Positions 11,938 through 22,938 of a DNA stretch of 64,000 bases are shown in pieces; position 1 is the stretch's first letter; the number at the start of each line of letters is the position of its first letter. The DNA lies in assembly GCA_032158295.1 (NCBI GenBank), contig CM063244.1, forward strand, positions 20,648,815 through 20,712,814, read 5' to 3'. Origin of the DNA: Pycnopodia helianthoides (taxonomy: Eukaryota > Echinodermata > Asteroidea > Forcipulatida > Asteriidae). The position numbers and the translations under genes are program-made. The notes under the pieces were generated by a model that was given only the letters and a program-made list of their open reading frames with translations, was not told where the DNA came from and made no database searches.

Positions 11938-11997
11938 AAAACTCTCACTAGATGACATGCGTCAAAAATGACAATACTATGACGTCATTTGTGGGAT
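11938..11997. repeat. CRE-bearing block, copy 2
   Basis: Same order as the copy at 11524-11585: CTAGATGACATGCGTCAAAA, then TATGACGTCATTTGTGGGA, with the CRE at 11980-11987. The intervening 350 bases show no ORF, so these could be the direct-repeat ends of one element or a local duplication. Confidence 0.6.
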
Positions 11998-12973
11998 GTT
12001 GCTTTGTTATAGACTGTGCAAGTCTCGCGCTCATTCGAACTTCCGGGACCATAGTGGTCCCAACCATGTGGAGTTTTACGTGGGCGAGATTTTGTTTCGT
12101 CAATTATTTTAGTTTAACGTAGTTTATGACTATGAAAATTAGCCTATGTTGTTGGGAATGTAATACTTAGTGATAAAAAATATGAAAGTAAAATCAATTC
12201 AACAATATAACAAAGAAAATCCGAGAATTAAACTTGACCTCAGCTTCCGGTTACTGCAAAAATTAAGAATTTGTTGCTCACCTTCGATAACAAAACTTAT
12301 GTAAACGCTTGTTTTGGATGCGCGATGATAATTGCCAGAAGCCCAAACATATTATATTATTATACATCGTTAAATCAATCTAAATCTAAACTGTTACATC
12401 GTTACAGTACAGACTATTATAATAATAAAAATGTTTAGCGTACAAATCAGCGAAATCAACCCGCTCCTGTTTGTTGGGTTGGTGTGTTTGTTTGTTGTTG
12501 TTGTTAATATATATATGTGTATTTTTTTTTCAATAAATTATTACCTCTTTTCCATAATACTTGCTACACGCTGACAAACTGGAAATACTGTTAGGCCTTT
12601 GAACGGTGAAGAAACACTGAATTGTTACTGTCATTTTCGGAACGTTGACTCGCTTTCCCGAGCGCTGTCTATATTCAATACTGGTAGAGGAAATAGAAAT
12701 TGCAGCCTTTGACTAGAAAATGTGGAAATAAGTGTTGGGCCCAATTTACTGGTATTGCGCTATGATGCCCAGTGAAGCGCATAACACTGTGGGTCGTATT
12801 AACCCTTTCCTCGGTTAGCTACGCTGCCCTGCTGAAACTGGGCCCTGTTCAAGAGTGCTGTTGTTTTCAAGCTCAGTTTTAAAAACACCGAATGCTACAA
12901 CATTTTTACAAATATCTTTAATGTCCAAAAATAACAATTGCTTAAGCTGCTGTTTGATTAACTACTATAGTAG

Positions 12974-13122
12974 CCTTGGGCCGTATCCGAATTGGCGGCT
13001 ACAGCTACGGCTACGACTGGTGCTAAGGGTGTTGCTATAAGGACGTCCAATACTTCAACGCACAATGACGTGGTGGATCCAGCCGTAGATGTAACCGTAG
13101 CCACCAATTCGGACACAGCCTT
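12974..13122. mobile_element. Short MITE 'GGCCGTATCCGAATTGGCGG', copy 1
   Basis: Inverted ends: GGCCGTATCCGAATTGGCGG at the left and CCACCAATTCGGACACAGCC at the right, enclosing GCTACGGCTAC repeats. Four copies occur in the window (also 20002-20110, 41223-41348 and 48449-48577). No coding capacity. Confidence 0.75.
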
Positions 13123-13381
13123 ATATTCATGCAGATTCTCTACTTCGCTCGTCCCCAGCGCCTTGCCTTAAAACCAAAGGCGCTGGGATGGGCAAACGTA
13201 TCGTTAACGTTAATGCTCAGTCCCATGCTCAGTCCCATCATGCATCACACTCACACTGCAAGCACTGCACGCATGACGTACTTCCTGAACAAGAATCTGT
13301 GCAAGCTGATTAGCCCATCCCAGCGGTCCTGGATAGGCCGCTGGGGCCGAGCGAAATTCTCTACATCCAGATAATGAAACG

Positions 13382-13640
13382 TACACTCTAGAAACTTTCC
13401 GGTCAGAATTGACCAAGATTCCGGGTCCCGTTTGGCTTGACCCATTTCTGGGTCAGTATGACCCAGAATCTGTGTCGAAATCAACCAGAAATGGGTCAAA
13501 CCCGACGTAAATTTCGAATCAAATCCCATTTTCTTTGTCACCAGTTTCCGGGTCTCACCCAGGCTGACAAAGAAACGGTTCCGGCTCCCTAAAACCCGAA
13601 ATGAGGGTAAATTGTGATCGTGTTTTTTTTGTTAGAGTGC
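13382..13640. mobile_element. GGGTCA-rich MITE, copy 3
   Basis: Begins ACACTCTAGAAACTTTCCGG and ends TTTGTTAGAGTGC, an inverted pair. It carries GGGTCAGTATGACCC (13450-13464), an ERE-like palindrome with G at the outer positions. Motif order matches the other two copies. Confidence 0.7.
13450..13464. promoter_or_regulatory. ERE-like palindrome GGGTCAGTATGACCC
   Basis: GGTCA-nnn-TGACC core with G/C at the outer positions, the same spacing as the perfect site at 6548-6562 and at the equivalent place in its MITE copy. Function is unproven. Confidence 0.35.
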
Positions 13641-14051
13641 AGATGGTAGCTACTTGTAATTGCCTGTCATAAAAGGGCAACACGTTAGTACTATCTCACA
13701 GACTATACAGATTGACATCAAAATACATAGGAATTCAAAATGAAGAGGCAGGGTTCAACGACAAAGTACATGTTTTATAGTAACTGTTGAATCAAAGGTC
13801 AAATAGTTAAAGTCTGAAAGTTCACTGGATATTATCTATTGAAACAATTCCGTCTGAGATACCGGCAAAGAAATGAGAACGCAAATCGTCGCTGTTATAT
13901 ATTTTCCTTTTCTTCAGTCAAAATTTGGCCCGAGGTGATTGTGCACAAGGTCACTGACAAACCATAAACCTTTCTAATCTTTCTTTTTCCCCGTGTTTTT
14001 TACGAAAACGTTTATGAAATTGTCACCATTATTGTGTGTGTGTGTTTTATT

Positions 14052-14057
14052 TTTATT
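14052..14057 (-). terminator. AATAAA polyadenylation signal of the PAN/FAMeT gene
   Basis: On the minus strand AATAAA lies 76-81 bases after the stop codon at 14133-14135, an ordinary distance for a 3' untranslated region. It supports placing the stop there. Confidence 0.6.
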
Positions 14058-14132
14058 AATGAACCTCAGAGAAGGAATTTAGGAAGATCCAACAAATTGA
14101 CGCTATGTAATTTGTCTATAAACCTGTCGATA

Positions 14133-15019
14133 TCAATAGTCACAATAGCTGTAAAATATCCACTTTACATGATTATGGCTGTTTGATGCTATGCCTACAT
14201 AATTCACGGCGACTCTATGGCTGGTATCAGTCCATTGGGGTGTGTCTTGTCCCCCTATATACCCACCTTAATCTCCCAATTGTCGTACGTGATCCAGAAC
14301 CGACGGTACTCCGCCGCGCTCATTAGGCCGGGTTTGTTGTTCCCCTTTCACAGCAAAATCAAGTCTGTATTTTGCACCCGGCTGAAGCCTTGGTAAGATA
14401 AAACTTGGTTCGTAATTACCAATGGTCGTGGTGACATTGCATTCTGTAAAATAAATAGTAACAACACTTGGTAAACAAATAATAACAACAACTTTAAGTT
14501 TGTTTCTATGTCACATCCAACAACAGCAGTTTTGTGTTTTTTGTTTTTTTTTAATCACCTTCTTGTTTACGGGCATATCGTCATGAAAGTGACAAACAGT
14601 AAGGCTATTGATGCTGAAATAATATAATTTCCTTAAATAAAGTTTTATAGAATTTACCTTCAACAAGTTGTATTTCGTCGTAGTAATCACAACCATTGGA
14701 TGGGTACAGGTCGGATTTATCTCTGGTATACACCGCTGAGTTCAACTCACAGCGTTTTTCAGGGTGGCAGAAGTTGAACGACTTGCAGGCATTATCTTGC
14801 CAACAGTAACTTGCACATGTTACTTTCCACTGCGTGGTTACGTTACGGAGGCCTCGACCCAACCAGGACATGATCGGGAATATGGCCGGGGTAGAAGCTG
14901 TGGGCGTTTCCTCTTCGAATTTGATAGGCGCGCGAAGTCTGGTGACAAGTGTTGGCACAAACGGCACCCATCTGGACTGTAGCAGCAAAGACACTTAGCA
15001 GAAGGGACAGTGCAAACAT
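14133..15019 (-). CDS. Secreted PAN/apple + FAMeT-like domain protein, with apparent frameshifts
   Basis: Coding exons on the minus strand are 15019-14658 and 14443-14133. The exon 1 start gives a signal peptide (MFALSLLLSVFAATVQMGAV). A cysteine-rich PAN/apple-like segment follows, with CASYCWQDNACKSFNFC, RCELNSA and GCDYYDEIQL. Exon 2 resembles the farnesoic acid O-methyltransferase-like (FAMeT) domain: EYRRFWITYDNWEIKVG, then QWTDTSHRVAVNYVG. Three one-base length differences break the frame: an extra base in CCC at 14858-14860, an extra base in CCCC at 14342-14345, and a missing base near 14258-14264. Allowing for them gives 223 residues and correct splice phase. Despite the name, FAMeT-like domains in animals are common in secreted proteins and no enzyme activity is implied. 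A 5' untranslated exon probably ends at 15226, with its partner acceptor before 15030. AATAAA follows at 14052-14057. It is either a real gene with sequence errors or a young pseudogene. Confidence 0.72.
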
Positions 15020-15225
15020 TTCATTTAAACCTGAAATGAAAGATTCAAAAATAACGTAGTTAACACTAAAAGTATTGTGTCGCCAGCCCTAGACCCTTTT
15101 TAAAAATGATAAGTATTACTTTAGGCGTAATGCCACAAGTTAAACAACAAAAATTGAACTTGACATTTGTCGCAATGGAACTGTTTATGATAAATACAAA
15201 TTTGAATAGTGGGTTTTATAGTTAC

Positions 15226-15300
15226 CTTTGTAGATAACGCTCATCCCAGCAGGAAAATGATGTGTGATTTGTGAACATTGTTTGTCCAGCATCGATTCTA
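15226..15300 (-). other. Possible 5' untranslated exon of the PAN/FAMeT gene
   Basis: The minus strand reads ACAAAG followed by the donor GTAACT at 15225. A clean acceptor (TTTCATTTCAG) lies before 15030, 11 bases upstream of the start codon. The pair would make an intron of about 195 bases. The upstream limit of the exon is a guess. Confidence 0.4.
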
Positions 15301-16015
15301 ATAGGCGTGTCAGCATCTTTCATTTATTGTAAATGATGGCGTACCGTATGTTCTCCTGTCTCTGACAGGTTAAAAGCTCTGTATAGCTGCACTTATACCT
15401 GTCGACAGTCCACCATTGGATAGTGTTGGTCTGACATGTTTTGCTGTTGGTTATGCCCAACGCGTTCATCTCTGCTTGGAAAATTCCACAAACCTGCGTC
15501 CTACTTAACTCCTGAATCCTTGTGGACGACGTACCACACACAATAAAAGGTCGCGTACACGTAATTCATGGGGATTTTTTTTTAATCTTGCAGCGAGGCA
15601 CCCAACCACAGTGCTTTGGCACATATCAAGAAAAACATAACAATTTCAAAATGGTATATCCCAACCCCGTGATATTCCGTGATATCCTGCAGTGTACCAA
15701 TACACACGTTTTAGGAGGGGTGTCAATCAACGGGGGTCGTCAATTTGGTCAGGAGGGGTGGTGGAAAAAATGTTTCCCCATAGCTCATGCACAAACTCCT
15801 ATAATTATGAGCATCGCAATTGAAGTATGGTGCCGGCCAACCTCGTTAACACGTTGGAGATTCCTGGAGTATTTCAGGGGTAAGGGATTTAGACTGACGA
15901 TCGACGATGCCTGACACCACTGACTTTGATCGATGAATAATTCAGATGAATAAATTTTAATTTCATCCTGTCTCGTCAAATTACAGCCAAGAACAAAAAT
16001 ACCTACAAACATAAT

Positions 16016-16368
16016 TTAAAAGGTGTGTACAACATTGGTAAGATTGAAAACATAAATGTTCAGAGATTTTGCACATAACTTACATGGTATAAAGATGGTC
16101 ATGGTGGGAAACTTCACTTGAAATAGTTTTGCTTTAAATGCTATTGTTTTTAGGAAATGAGTAAACCAATTAGTTTTTATCTCGCGTGTCCAAAACCCGA
16201 TGTTTGAAAACAGTGAAAACATATAAGGGGGTTTTCACTATTTTCTCATGACCGATTGAGCTACCAATTTCACGGGTTTATTATTTCATTTCGGCTATAT
16301 GTTAGGTCACATAAAGTGTGGATTCTAGTTTTTTTTGAAAATTACCAATGTTGTACATGTGCTTTAAA
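16016..16368. mobile_element. TTAA-flanked MITE, family B copy 2
   Basis: TTAA at both ends. The left end reads AAGGTGTGTACAACATTGGTAA and the right end mirrors it with TTACCAATGTTGTACATGTGC. The interior matches 2865-3214 in order and orientation, including 'gatgtttgaaaa' and 'ttttcactattttctc'. Non-coding. Confidence 0.75.
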
Positions 16369-19227
16369 CAGAAAGTAACGGAGTGAACATTAGGCCTATA
16401 ATACAAAGTGCTGTAAAACATACACGTATATTGTATACTACGCTACTAGACTACACTGTTCTACACAGTACACGCTATCTCCTAAAAACTACTACTTTCC
16501 TTAGCAACCCATGAAAACGAGGACAAAACTAACTTTTACTGTTTTAGTCGTATCGGATGGGAATCCGTAATACATGTACACGGTCTTGCGTGGACGGTAG
16601 CTGCAACGTTATACCATATGAACCAACAAGAAACACTGTCTGATATCTCCACATTATCCAGCAAAATTCTACATAAATCCCCAATAAGTTAAATAACACT
16701 CAACCAATCCCAGATATAATCATGTGAATGGGTCGGTTGTGGTAGTGAGAATACAATCCCACTCTCTCGGACACGAAACTGATGAAATTTAGTGAGATTT
16801 CGCAGGTTGATCTCCTCTGCAATATCGAAACACAGCGACAGAGAGAAACAACGAGGCACCAAACTACCCGCTTACAGTTTACATATCCATCCGCCTAAAT
16901 TCAAGTAGTAAATTCTGTTCTCGTTAGGCCTATACATAGTTCTCATCAATAATAGGCAATCATAATTCATAAACATTCCAATTTAATAATAATACGCATG
17001 GAATCACATGATGGCAGTACCGATAAATTGGATACACGAATGAGACTTAAAACTAGTTTCGGGCGCGGACGTATGCTCTCCTTATGGGGAGGTAATAAAT
17101 GTCAGAACAGTGCACATGCGCACTGCGGTTTATAACCGGTTCCTCACAGTATTGTCACAATTATTACTTTCACCGAAAAAATGACTAAAAGCGCTTGAAC
17201 TCCAGCCAGAAGTTGCTGTAATTTTGCAGTTGCTGTTTAGACCAGCAACCAGGTCCTTCTGTGCCAACTCACTTGGGAGTTGGCCGTGACATCGACCCCG
17301 GTTTGTAATTCTTTAAAACAAAATTAAGAATCATCTATTGTAATGAACACATCCCCTATACGATAGGCCAATCAAAAGTCCAATGTTTTGTTGGGGCGAT
17401 GAAGACAAGTTTAAACTTCCTCCAAAAAGAGTCTGCCAACGTGTACCTACAAATAATGCAAAACACACATTTCAAAAAAACATTTGATCTTACCATGAAG
17501 AATTAAAAACGCCATTCTGAGTTTTCTTACAGACACAGCCGAGATCCACTGTTTTCAGATAAAAATTGTCTCGTCCTTGAGTAATGTGCCACAAAATCCA
17601 ATTAAATAAAGTGGTCTTTAGAGCGTTTTCAACACTGGACCCATGTTTCACATCGCTGCCAAAACACCCAGTAATACTGTGTCCTTGCTTGGGGCACAAT
17701 TAATGTACCTATAGAGAGCCCATGTATCTTAAAATGGCAAACTGACATTTCATTTTGGCACAAGGGAGTTCAACATTTACAAAACGCTCCCTCGCGTCAG
17801 TATAATTTTAGGTTCTTGAGGACCTGTGCACAAAACGTAAGACTTATACATCACTTGTGACAGTAGATTGTACCCGAGTCGTCCTAAAAATCAATTGCCA
17901 AACGTATAATATCTTATCTCAATTTTAAGATATGGGCCTCTGAAATTGCTCAAAACTCACCGATGCAACATGGTAGGTGAAAAGGGGAGCGGGGCTATTG
18001 TTCAATGGATCGTATTCTAAGAACGACAAAGATTAGGCGGGAACAAAATCAAACATTTTACAAATTTGACTCGTCACTGTCAAATCTATTAAAATTTAGG
18101 TGAGTTGGCGTCAGCAAGTTTTTGGTTGAGTTGGCACGGAATGACCCTCAAAAATTAAAAAATTTAAACCTCCACCCTTGACCCATACAACCAATGGCAA
18201 ATATTATCAAAATTATTTTGTTATCAGTTAAAGTGTGACGAGTCTAAAAGCCTTGTCAACACTTTGCATCTTCATCTTAATTTGCCACTGTCTGTCATCT
18301 GTATTATTTCAGCTTTTTTTAGTGTGTACAGTTGGCTCATTTAAAAAACAAATTGGCAGTTTTGACACATGATAAATTGCAACCAACAAAATGTTCAGCA
18401 TTCTGAATCACGTGAAGTCACTAAAAATGGCTAAAAACTGTTTTTGTTTGTTTAGTTTGCACCTTTTCATCACAAGTTTTGTTCACGCCTCTAGTTTTTC
18501 ACCTTTTCCGCAATGAAACCAGTGTGCTATGAGAATGTTTCTTAAAGTTGCACTGTAGTTGCTCTTGCTATACCGAAAGTTGACAGCAGTACAAATTTAC
18601 AAAATAAATAGGAAACAAAATATTACTATTTCAAAAAATCTAAATGCACAGGCCTCTCTGTATTTCGCGACAAATATCTAAAGACTGAACATCAGTTTTG
18701 CCGTTGGGTCTAGCTTTTTTTGATATGTTTATCTTTCTTACCAAATATGTTGTTTGCATTTGTAATAATCCATCAAACATTGAAAACAGAAGGTTTGTCA
18801 GTTTAGTTAATGAATGTCAAACTACATTAGACACAAGAACCAAACAACATGACTAATCTGATAAGTGCAATTCATGCGTCGGATCGCAAATAAACTGTGT
18901 GCGGATACTGCCATGTTTTTCACTTCTACCTCCATGGTTTTATTAACGGCACGCTTCCGGAAGTAAGTGTCAATTTTGTAAACATCGGGAGGAACAAGTC
19001 AAAAGAGAAGAACAAGTCAACAAAAGTCTCAAACTTGTGTAATGACAACTATTCTAATAAAAGACATTTATAGAGTACTTTCATTAATCACACGAACCGG
19101 ATACGTCAGGTATAAACACATTAATAATAACAACACGTACAGGCTTATTTACAGTCAGATGCGTGGTCTGTAGCAAGGAGAATAATTGGTTACGAAAAAG
19201 TTTACGTTATCTTTCATAACAGGTAAT

Positions 19228-19613
19228 TTAAAGGTAGACAGGATTGGTAGGGCTGACAAAATAGTCGCAGACAGTGTTCCTGTTTTTGTGTGATCAACCA
19301 TAATTATACATGAAATAAACAATCTGTGAAATTTGGCTTTATCCGTTGTGCAAGTCAGGAGAAAATTGTGAAAAACCATGCCCGTTTTCAGCATGTAAAC
19401 ACATTGTCTTTAATTTTGACTGTAACAACCAAAATCAGCTGTTGCAGTTTTTAGGTTTTCAGACAAAATTTTCTTGAGTATGGCTTCGTTTCAAAGGAAA
19501 GTATTTCACAGAAAAAATGGTTCTAGTATGAACTTCACAATCAGTAAGCTTTCAGACTAAAGTTAAACAATTATGTTTTTTAATATTACCAATTTCTTTT
19601 ATAACACCTTTAA
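19228..19613. mobile_element. TTAA-flanked MITE, family D copy 2
   Basis: Begins TTAAAGGTAGACAGGATTGGTA and ends TATTACCAATTTC...ACACCTTTAA, giving a terminal inverted repeat with TTAA on each side. The body matches 4785-5150 over most of its length. Non-coding. Confidence 0.72.
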
Positions 19614-20001
19614 GGAATACTGAGAGTAAAAATTTTCACCGACAACTTTGTTAAGAAGGGATGAATATGAAAAACATCACCAGGCATATGTATTTCCCCC
19701 AAATTTTGTCCCTCGAACTTGTTACATGTTTATTTTATTATGTATTGTGCTATTGTATTGGAACATTATGATGATACAACATTTTAAACACTGATTCTAA
19801 GGTTAATTCGTCGAGGGCCTGGAGGATTGCCCCTGGGTCAGTTAATTTTGTATTCAGACATTAAGTATTCATGTTTCTTCGGTGAATTCGGAACAAAATG
19901 CGCCACCAAGGGATTGTCTTGGAAAGGTTCTGTTCAAAGAGGGCAGTTAACACTCTGTCACTTTCTAAGCCTCACCCATCAATAACAAGTATTCTAAGAG
20001 A

Positions 20002-20110
20002 TTAAGGCCGTATCCGAATTGGCGGCTACAGCTACGGCTACAGACTATTGGTTAGGGTGTTGCTAAGGCATACCGCCGTAGCCATAGCCGCAGATTCGGA
20101 CACGGCCTAT
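20002..20110. mobile_element. Short MITE 'GGCCGTATCCGAATTGGCGG', copy 2
   Basis: A compact fold-back with the left end GGCCGTATCCGAATTGGCGG and the right end CCGCAGATTCGGACACGGCC. It lies about 280 bases downstream of the GPCR stop codon. Confidence 0.75.
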
Positions 20111-20245
20111 AAAGCTTGGTTTTTTTTTTAATGAGAAGTCCAAATTTTAACTAAACGAAACACTTTCGTTCAAATTACTCGGCCTCTCCGTGGCAAACTC
20201 TTGGTGGCGCGCTTTATTTTGAATCACCTGCATGACAAGTTTTGA

Positions 20246-20251
20246 TTTATT
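20246..20251 (-). terminator. Candidate AATAAA signal of the GPCR gene
   Basis: AATAAA on the minus strand lies about 140 bases after the stop codon. A second AATAAA is at 20213-20218. Either could set the 3' end of the transcript. Confidence 0.45.
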
Positions 20252-20387
20252 GCCTTGATTTTTTTCTTCTCAAGACGTAAAACCAGACAACTTTTTAGTT
20301 CAAAAATCATGTTTTAAATCTGAACCTAACACAAAGAACTAGGTATATATTCCACGTTCAAAATATTTTCTTAGATGAAAATTATAT

Positions 20388-21677
20388 TCAGTATTTGAAT
20401 ACTGCACATGAAGACGCTATTTTCCGAAGCTCCTTTGCGCTTTCTTCTCTAAACCGTCTGTTGGCGAGGCTGTAAATTATGGGATTCACTGCATTATTGA
20501 TAAACAAAGTTGTTAGCACTAAATTTTGCAAAACATACATGACGTCCTGATTGTCAATTTGGCCAAACAGGCCGGCAAGAGCCGTCAACCAGAAGGGTAG
20601 CCACGACAGCAAGAACACCACACTGGTTACGAACAGCATCTTGGTTGTTCTTCGCTGAAGCACCGTGTTGAAACGTGGTTGGCGGGAAATCCTATTGACG
20701 GGTAACGTAACAGTTCGTCTAACAGCAGCAGTAGGAGTGGCCTGTTGGGCAAATCTCGTGGAGTTTAAGCGACTCACGTTCAAAGAGACTTCTTGTGTGG
20801 TTCTGTCTAACGCCTTGCCGATTCTCGCGGTGTCATCAGCTGGGTGCAGGGAGGCTACTTGCACAGGAGAAGCGTTCGTCAATTTGAAAGTGTGTGGTTG
20901 GTTGGAGAATGTGCCATCGTTTCGTTGGATTCTGTTATTTTGTCGACCTCTGCTCTTGGACCGCTGTTCCATCAGCCCGATAACCAACGTATGTTGTCTG
21001 TCCCTTCCACCTTTCTCAGATGACTGTTCGTGCCGGCTCACCGTGTTAATGCCGACTCTGACATGTCGTCGAATCGTCGTGTAGACCTTGCCGTAGCACA
21101 CGCCGATCATAAACAGAGCTGTGAGGAATCCCAAGCCTTGTATGACCCATGAGGGCAAAGCAGTGACTTCACATGAGAAAAATACACATGATACAATAAT
21201 AGGGGCTTCGGCACTTATGGATGGAATAAACGACACCAGAATGGCAATCTTTGCTCGCCGGTTGTTGAACACGCGTCGGTTGGGGCGGCACACACTATCG
21301 TATCGGTCCACAGCTATGAAGCCAGTTATTCCGACAGATACACCTATCCAAATATTGATGTAGTTTTGATAGAGGTACATGTTTTCTGGTATGTTCTTTC
21401 CGAGAAGGGTGTAACTCGACTCAATGATGAATCCCGTCAGAGACAGGCAAACCATGAGGTCCGCCAGTGCAAGACCCATAATCAAGATATGCGTGCTCGT
21501 CTTCCGCGTCTTTGTGCAGTACACCCGGAGGATCAGGGTGTTGCCAAGAGCTCCGAAAACCAACAGCAGAGCGTTCAGAACGATGTTTAAAAGTGAACAC
21601 ACAAGCACAGTGTGTGCATTTGGACCGTCACAACCGACCGCCACAGAGGTTGTGTTGAAGCTGGTACACCCCTCCAT
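20388..21677 (-). CDS. Orphan rhodopsin-class (class A) GPCR, intronless
   Basis: The frame is open to 21830, but the ATG at 21677 is preferred. It gives 429 residues beginning with a short extracellular tail that has an N-glycosylation site (NTT, residue 8); upstream codons add no signal peptide. Seven helices are visible at about 25-52, 62-86, 100-124, 143-168, 175-200, 345-372 and 378-404. Class A marks: GN in TM1 (45-46), LALAD in TM2 (69-73), DRY at 124-126, SWLP in TM6 (358-361) and NPIIY at 398-402. Intracellular loop 3 is about 145 residues, basic and Ser/Thr-rich, suggesting phosphorylation control. The usual TM3 cysteine (3.25) is a methionine and the usual TM5 proline (5.50) an alanine. 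Those losses are known from melanocortin, S1P/LPA and cannabinoid-type receptors, but overall identity to them is not evident. Ligand unknown. It acts at the plasma membrane through G proteins. Confidence 0.92.
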   Translation of the reverse strand: MEGCTSFNTTSVAVGCDGPNAHTVLVCSLLNIVLNALLLVFGALGNTLILRVYCTKTRKTSTHILIMGLALADLMVCLSLTGFIIESSYTLLGKNIPENMYLYQNYINIWIGVSVGITGFIAVDRYDSVCRPNRRVFNNRRAKIAILVSFIPSISAEAPIIVSCVFFSCEVTALPSWVIQGLGFLTALFMIGVCYGKVYTTIRRHVRVGINTVSRHEQSSEKGGRDRQHTLVIGLMEQRSKSRGRQNNRIQRNDGTFSNQPHTFKLTNASPVQVASLHPADDTARIGKALDRTTQEVSLNVSRLNSTRFAQQATPTAAVRRTVTLPVNRISRQPRFNTVLQRRTTKMLFVTSVVFLLSWLPFWLTALAGLFGQIDNQDVMYVLQNLVLTTLFINNAVNPIIYSLANRRFREESAKELRKIASSCAVFKY

Positions 21678-22861
21678 TCTTGAACGCGTGCAACAAGTTT
21701 GAACAAAAAACCACCAGAGGTGGAAAACTCTATAATGTAACCTACTGGTAGAAGAATATACGCAAGGCAAAGTGAATAGCGTGAGCAGGTCGACACGTTT
21801 GACGACTTCAACTCCGCATTTTTTAACCAATCGCCCACAGTTTTAACTTAATCAACCGGAGTTCTACGTATTTGTGTGCACGTTCGATATATTGGCCAAG
21901 GCAAACAAAAAACATTGATTAATCATTGTGGTTGTCGGCCTACTCTAAAAAGTTGCTCTCGGCGTCATTAATATTCAAGGCATGCACGGTCATTACTCGT
22001 TCAAACAAAACAGGACACAATAACTTGCCAGTTAATATTTGAACCGAGTACTCCATAAGTGATATGCCTTTCCTAAACCAATCGTTTCACGACAGAGCAG
22101 GATATTGCGCGACGTGGGTTGCAGTTGAAACTGTTGGTGTTTTTTTTTTTTTCTAAATCGGGAGCATTTTGCAACCGCTTGTTCTCCACCGAACATGACT
22201 TCTTATCGAGAGTACTTGAGTACAATCTGCCCACTGTCCACGCTAAGAGTCTCGTTTTTACAATCAATCAGGGGTAAATTTCATGACACTGTGCGCAGAA
22301 TTCTGCATTGAAACGTGACGGACACGGTGTTCAGCATCTTCACGAGATTAATTGCAGTAAGCATCCGCATACTGCACAATGATTTAATTTCTTTATCATC
22401 TTTAAAAAACGATTGTTTCCATCCCTATCATCCGAAAGTTAGTTTGTTTCTCCAATAGACTTAGTCCTTTAGTCCTTTACAGTCTTTACGAAAGCAATAT
22501 TCCGATGTTTGTGAACGGGCAATCTGTTCATAATCCAAGTTAACGGTCGACGATTGTCCACACACCCGGCCAAAACGTAAACAAACTGAATCTATAGACA
22601 CAGCTACGATCGATCTGAACCCAGTAAAAATTCTTATTAAGAAGGATGGAAAGAGGAAAATTTGTGATCTGTATACAAACCAAATCAATTACACACAATG
22701 GTGAAGTAAGCCCCCCCCCCCCCCAATAGCGTTACAGCGGTGTTTCACTATATGGTCTACATTGTAATGCCAAAAGAAGCCCCAGTGGCTCAAGAATAAG
22801 CTTTGTGCTTTTGCTGAAATATAAAACGCAAGACAATAACGACAGGCTATTGACAAATTAT

Positions 22862-22938
22862 AATTACTTTTTACATGATTTCTCTATGGCGAGCCGTAGA
22901 GAAATCATGCCGGTAGAGAAATCATGTAGAAGGTAATT
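22862..22938. repeat. Hairpin with three copies of a 13-bp arm
   Basis: CATGATTTCTCTA (22874-22886) is followed by two inverted copies, TAGAGAAATCATG at 22897-22909 and 22914-22926. The outer pairing extends further, through TAATTAC...TACATG at the left and CATGTAGAAGGTAATT at the right. Two alternative stem-loops can form. Confidence 0.6.

Larger units (their letters stand above)
9800..14051. other. Intergenic region with MITEs and CRE repeats
   Basis: No gene found. It holds two GGGTCA MITE copies (10961-11197 and 13382-13640), one GGCCGTGTCCGAATTGGC element (12974-13122), and a duplicated CRE-bearing block (11524-11585 and 11938-11997). A poly-C tract lies near 10503. A diverged gggcccaatt-type element covers about 12737-12846. 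Confidence 0.55.
15300..20200. other. Intergenic region between PAN/FAMeT and GPCR genes
   Basis: No supported gene. It contains TTAA-type MITEs at 16016-16368 and 19228-19613 and a GGCCGTATCCG element at 20002-20110. An ORF at 15320-15541 (minus, 73 codons, six cysteines) has no recognisable family, splice context or promoter and is left unannotated. Confidence 0.5.

Noticed and set aside
14605..14994. 129-codon minus-strand ORF taken as it stands as the start of the PAN gene
   Set aside because: Its first 40 or so residues are not a signal peptide or domain. The other frame from 15019 gives a good signal peptide, so the ORF is a hybrid created by the one-base difference at 14858-14860.
15320..15541. 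73-codon cysteine-containing minus-strand ORF
   Set aside because: No signal peptide, no recognisable family, no splice context; could be chance.
15522..15914. 130-codon plus-strand ORF
   Set aside because: Composition looks random, overlaps an opposing ORF, no domain or promoter signals.
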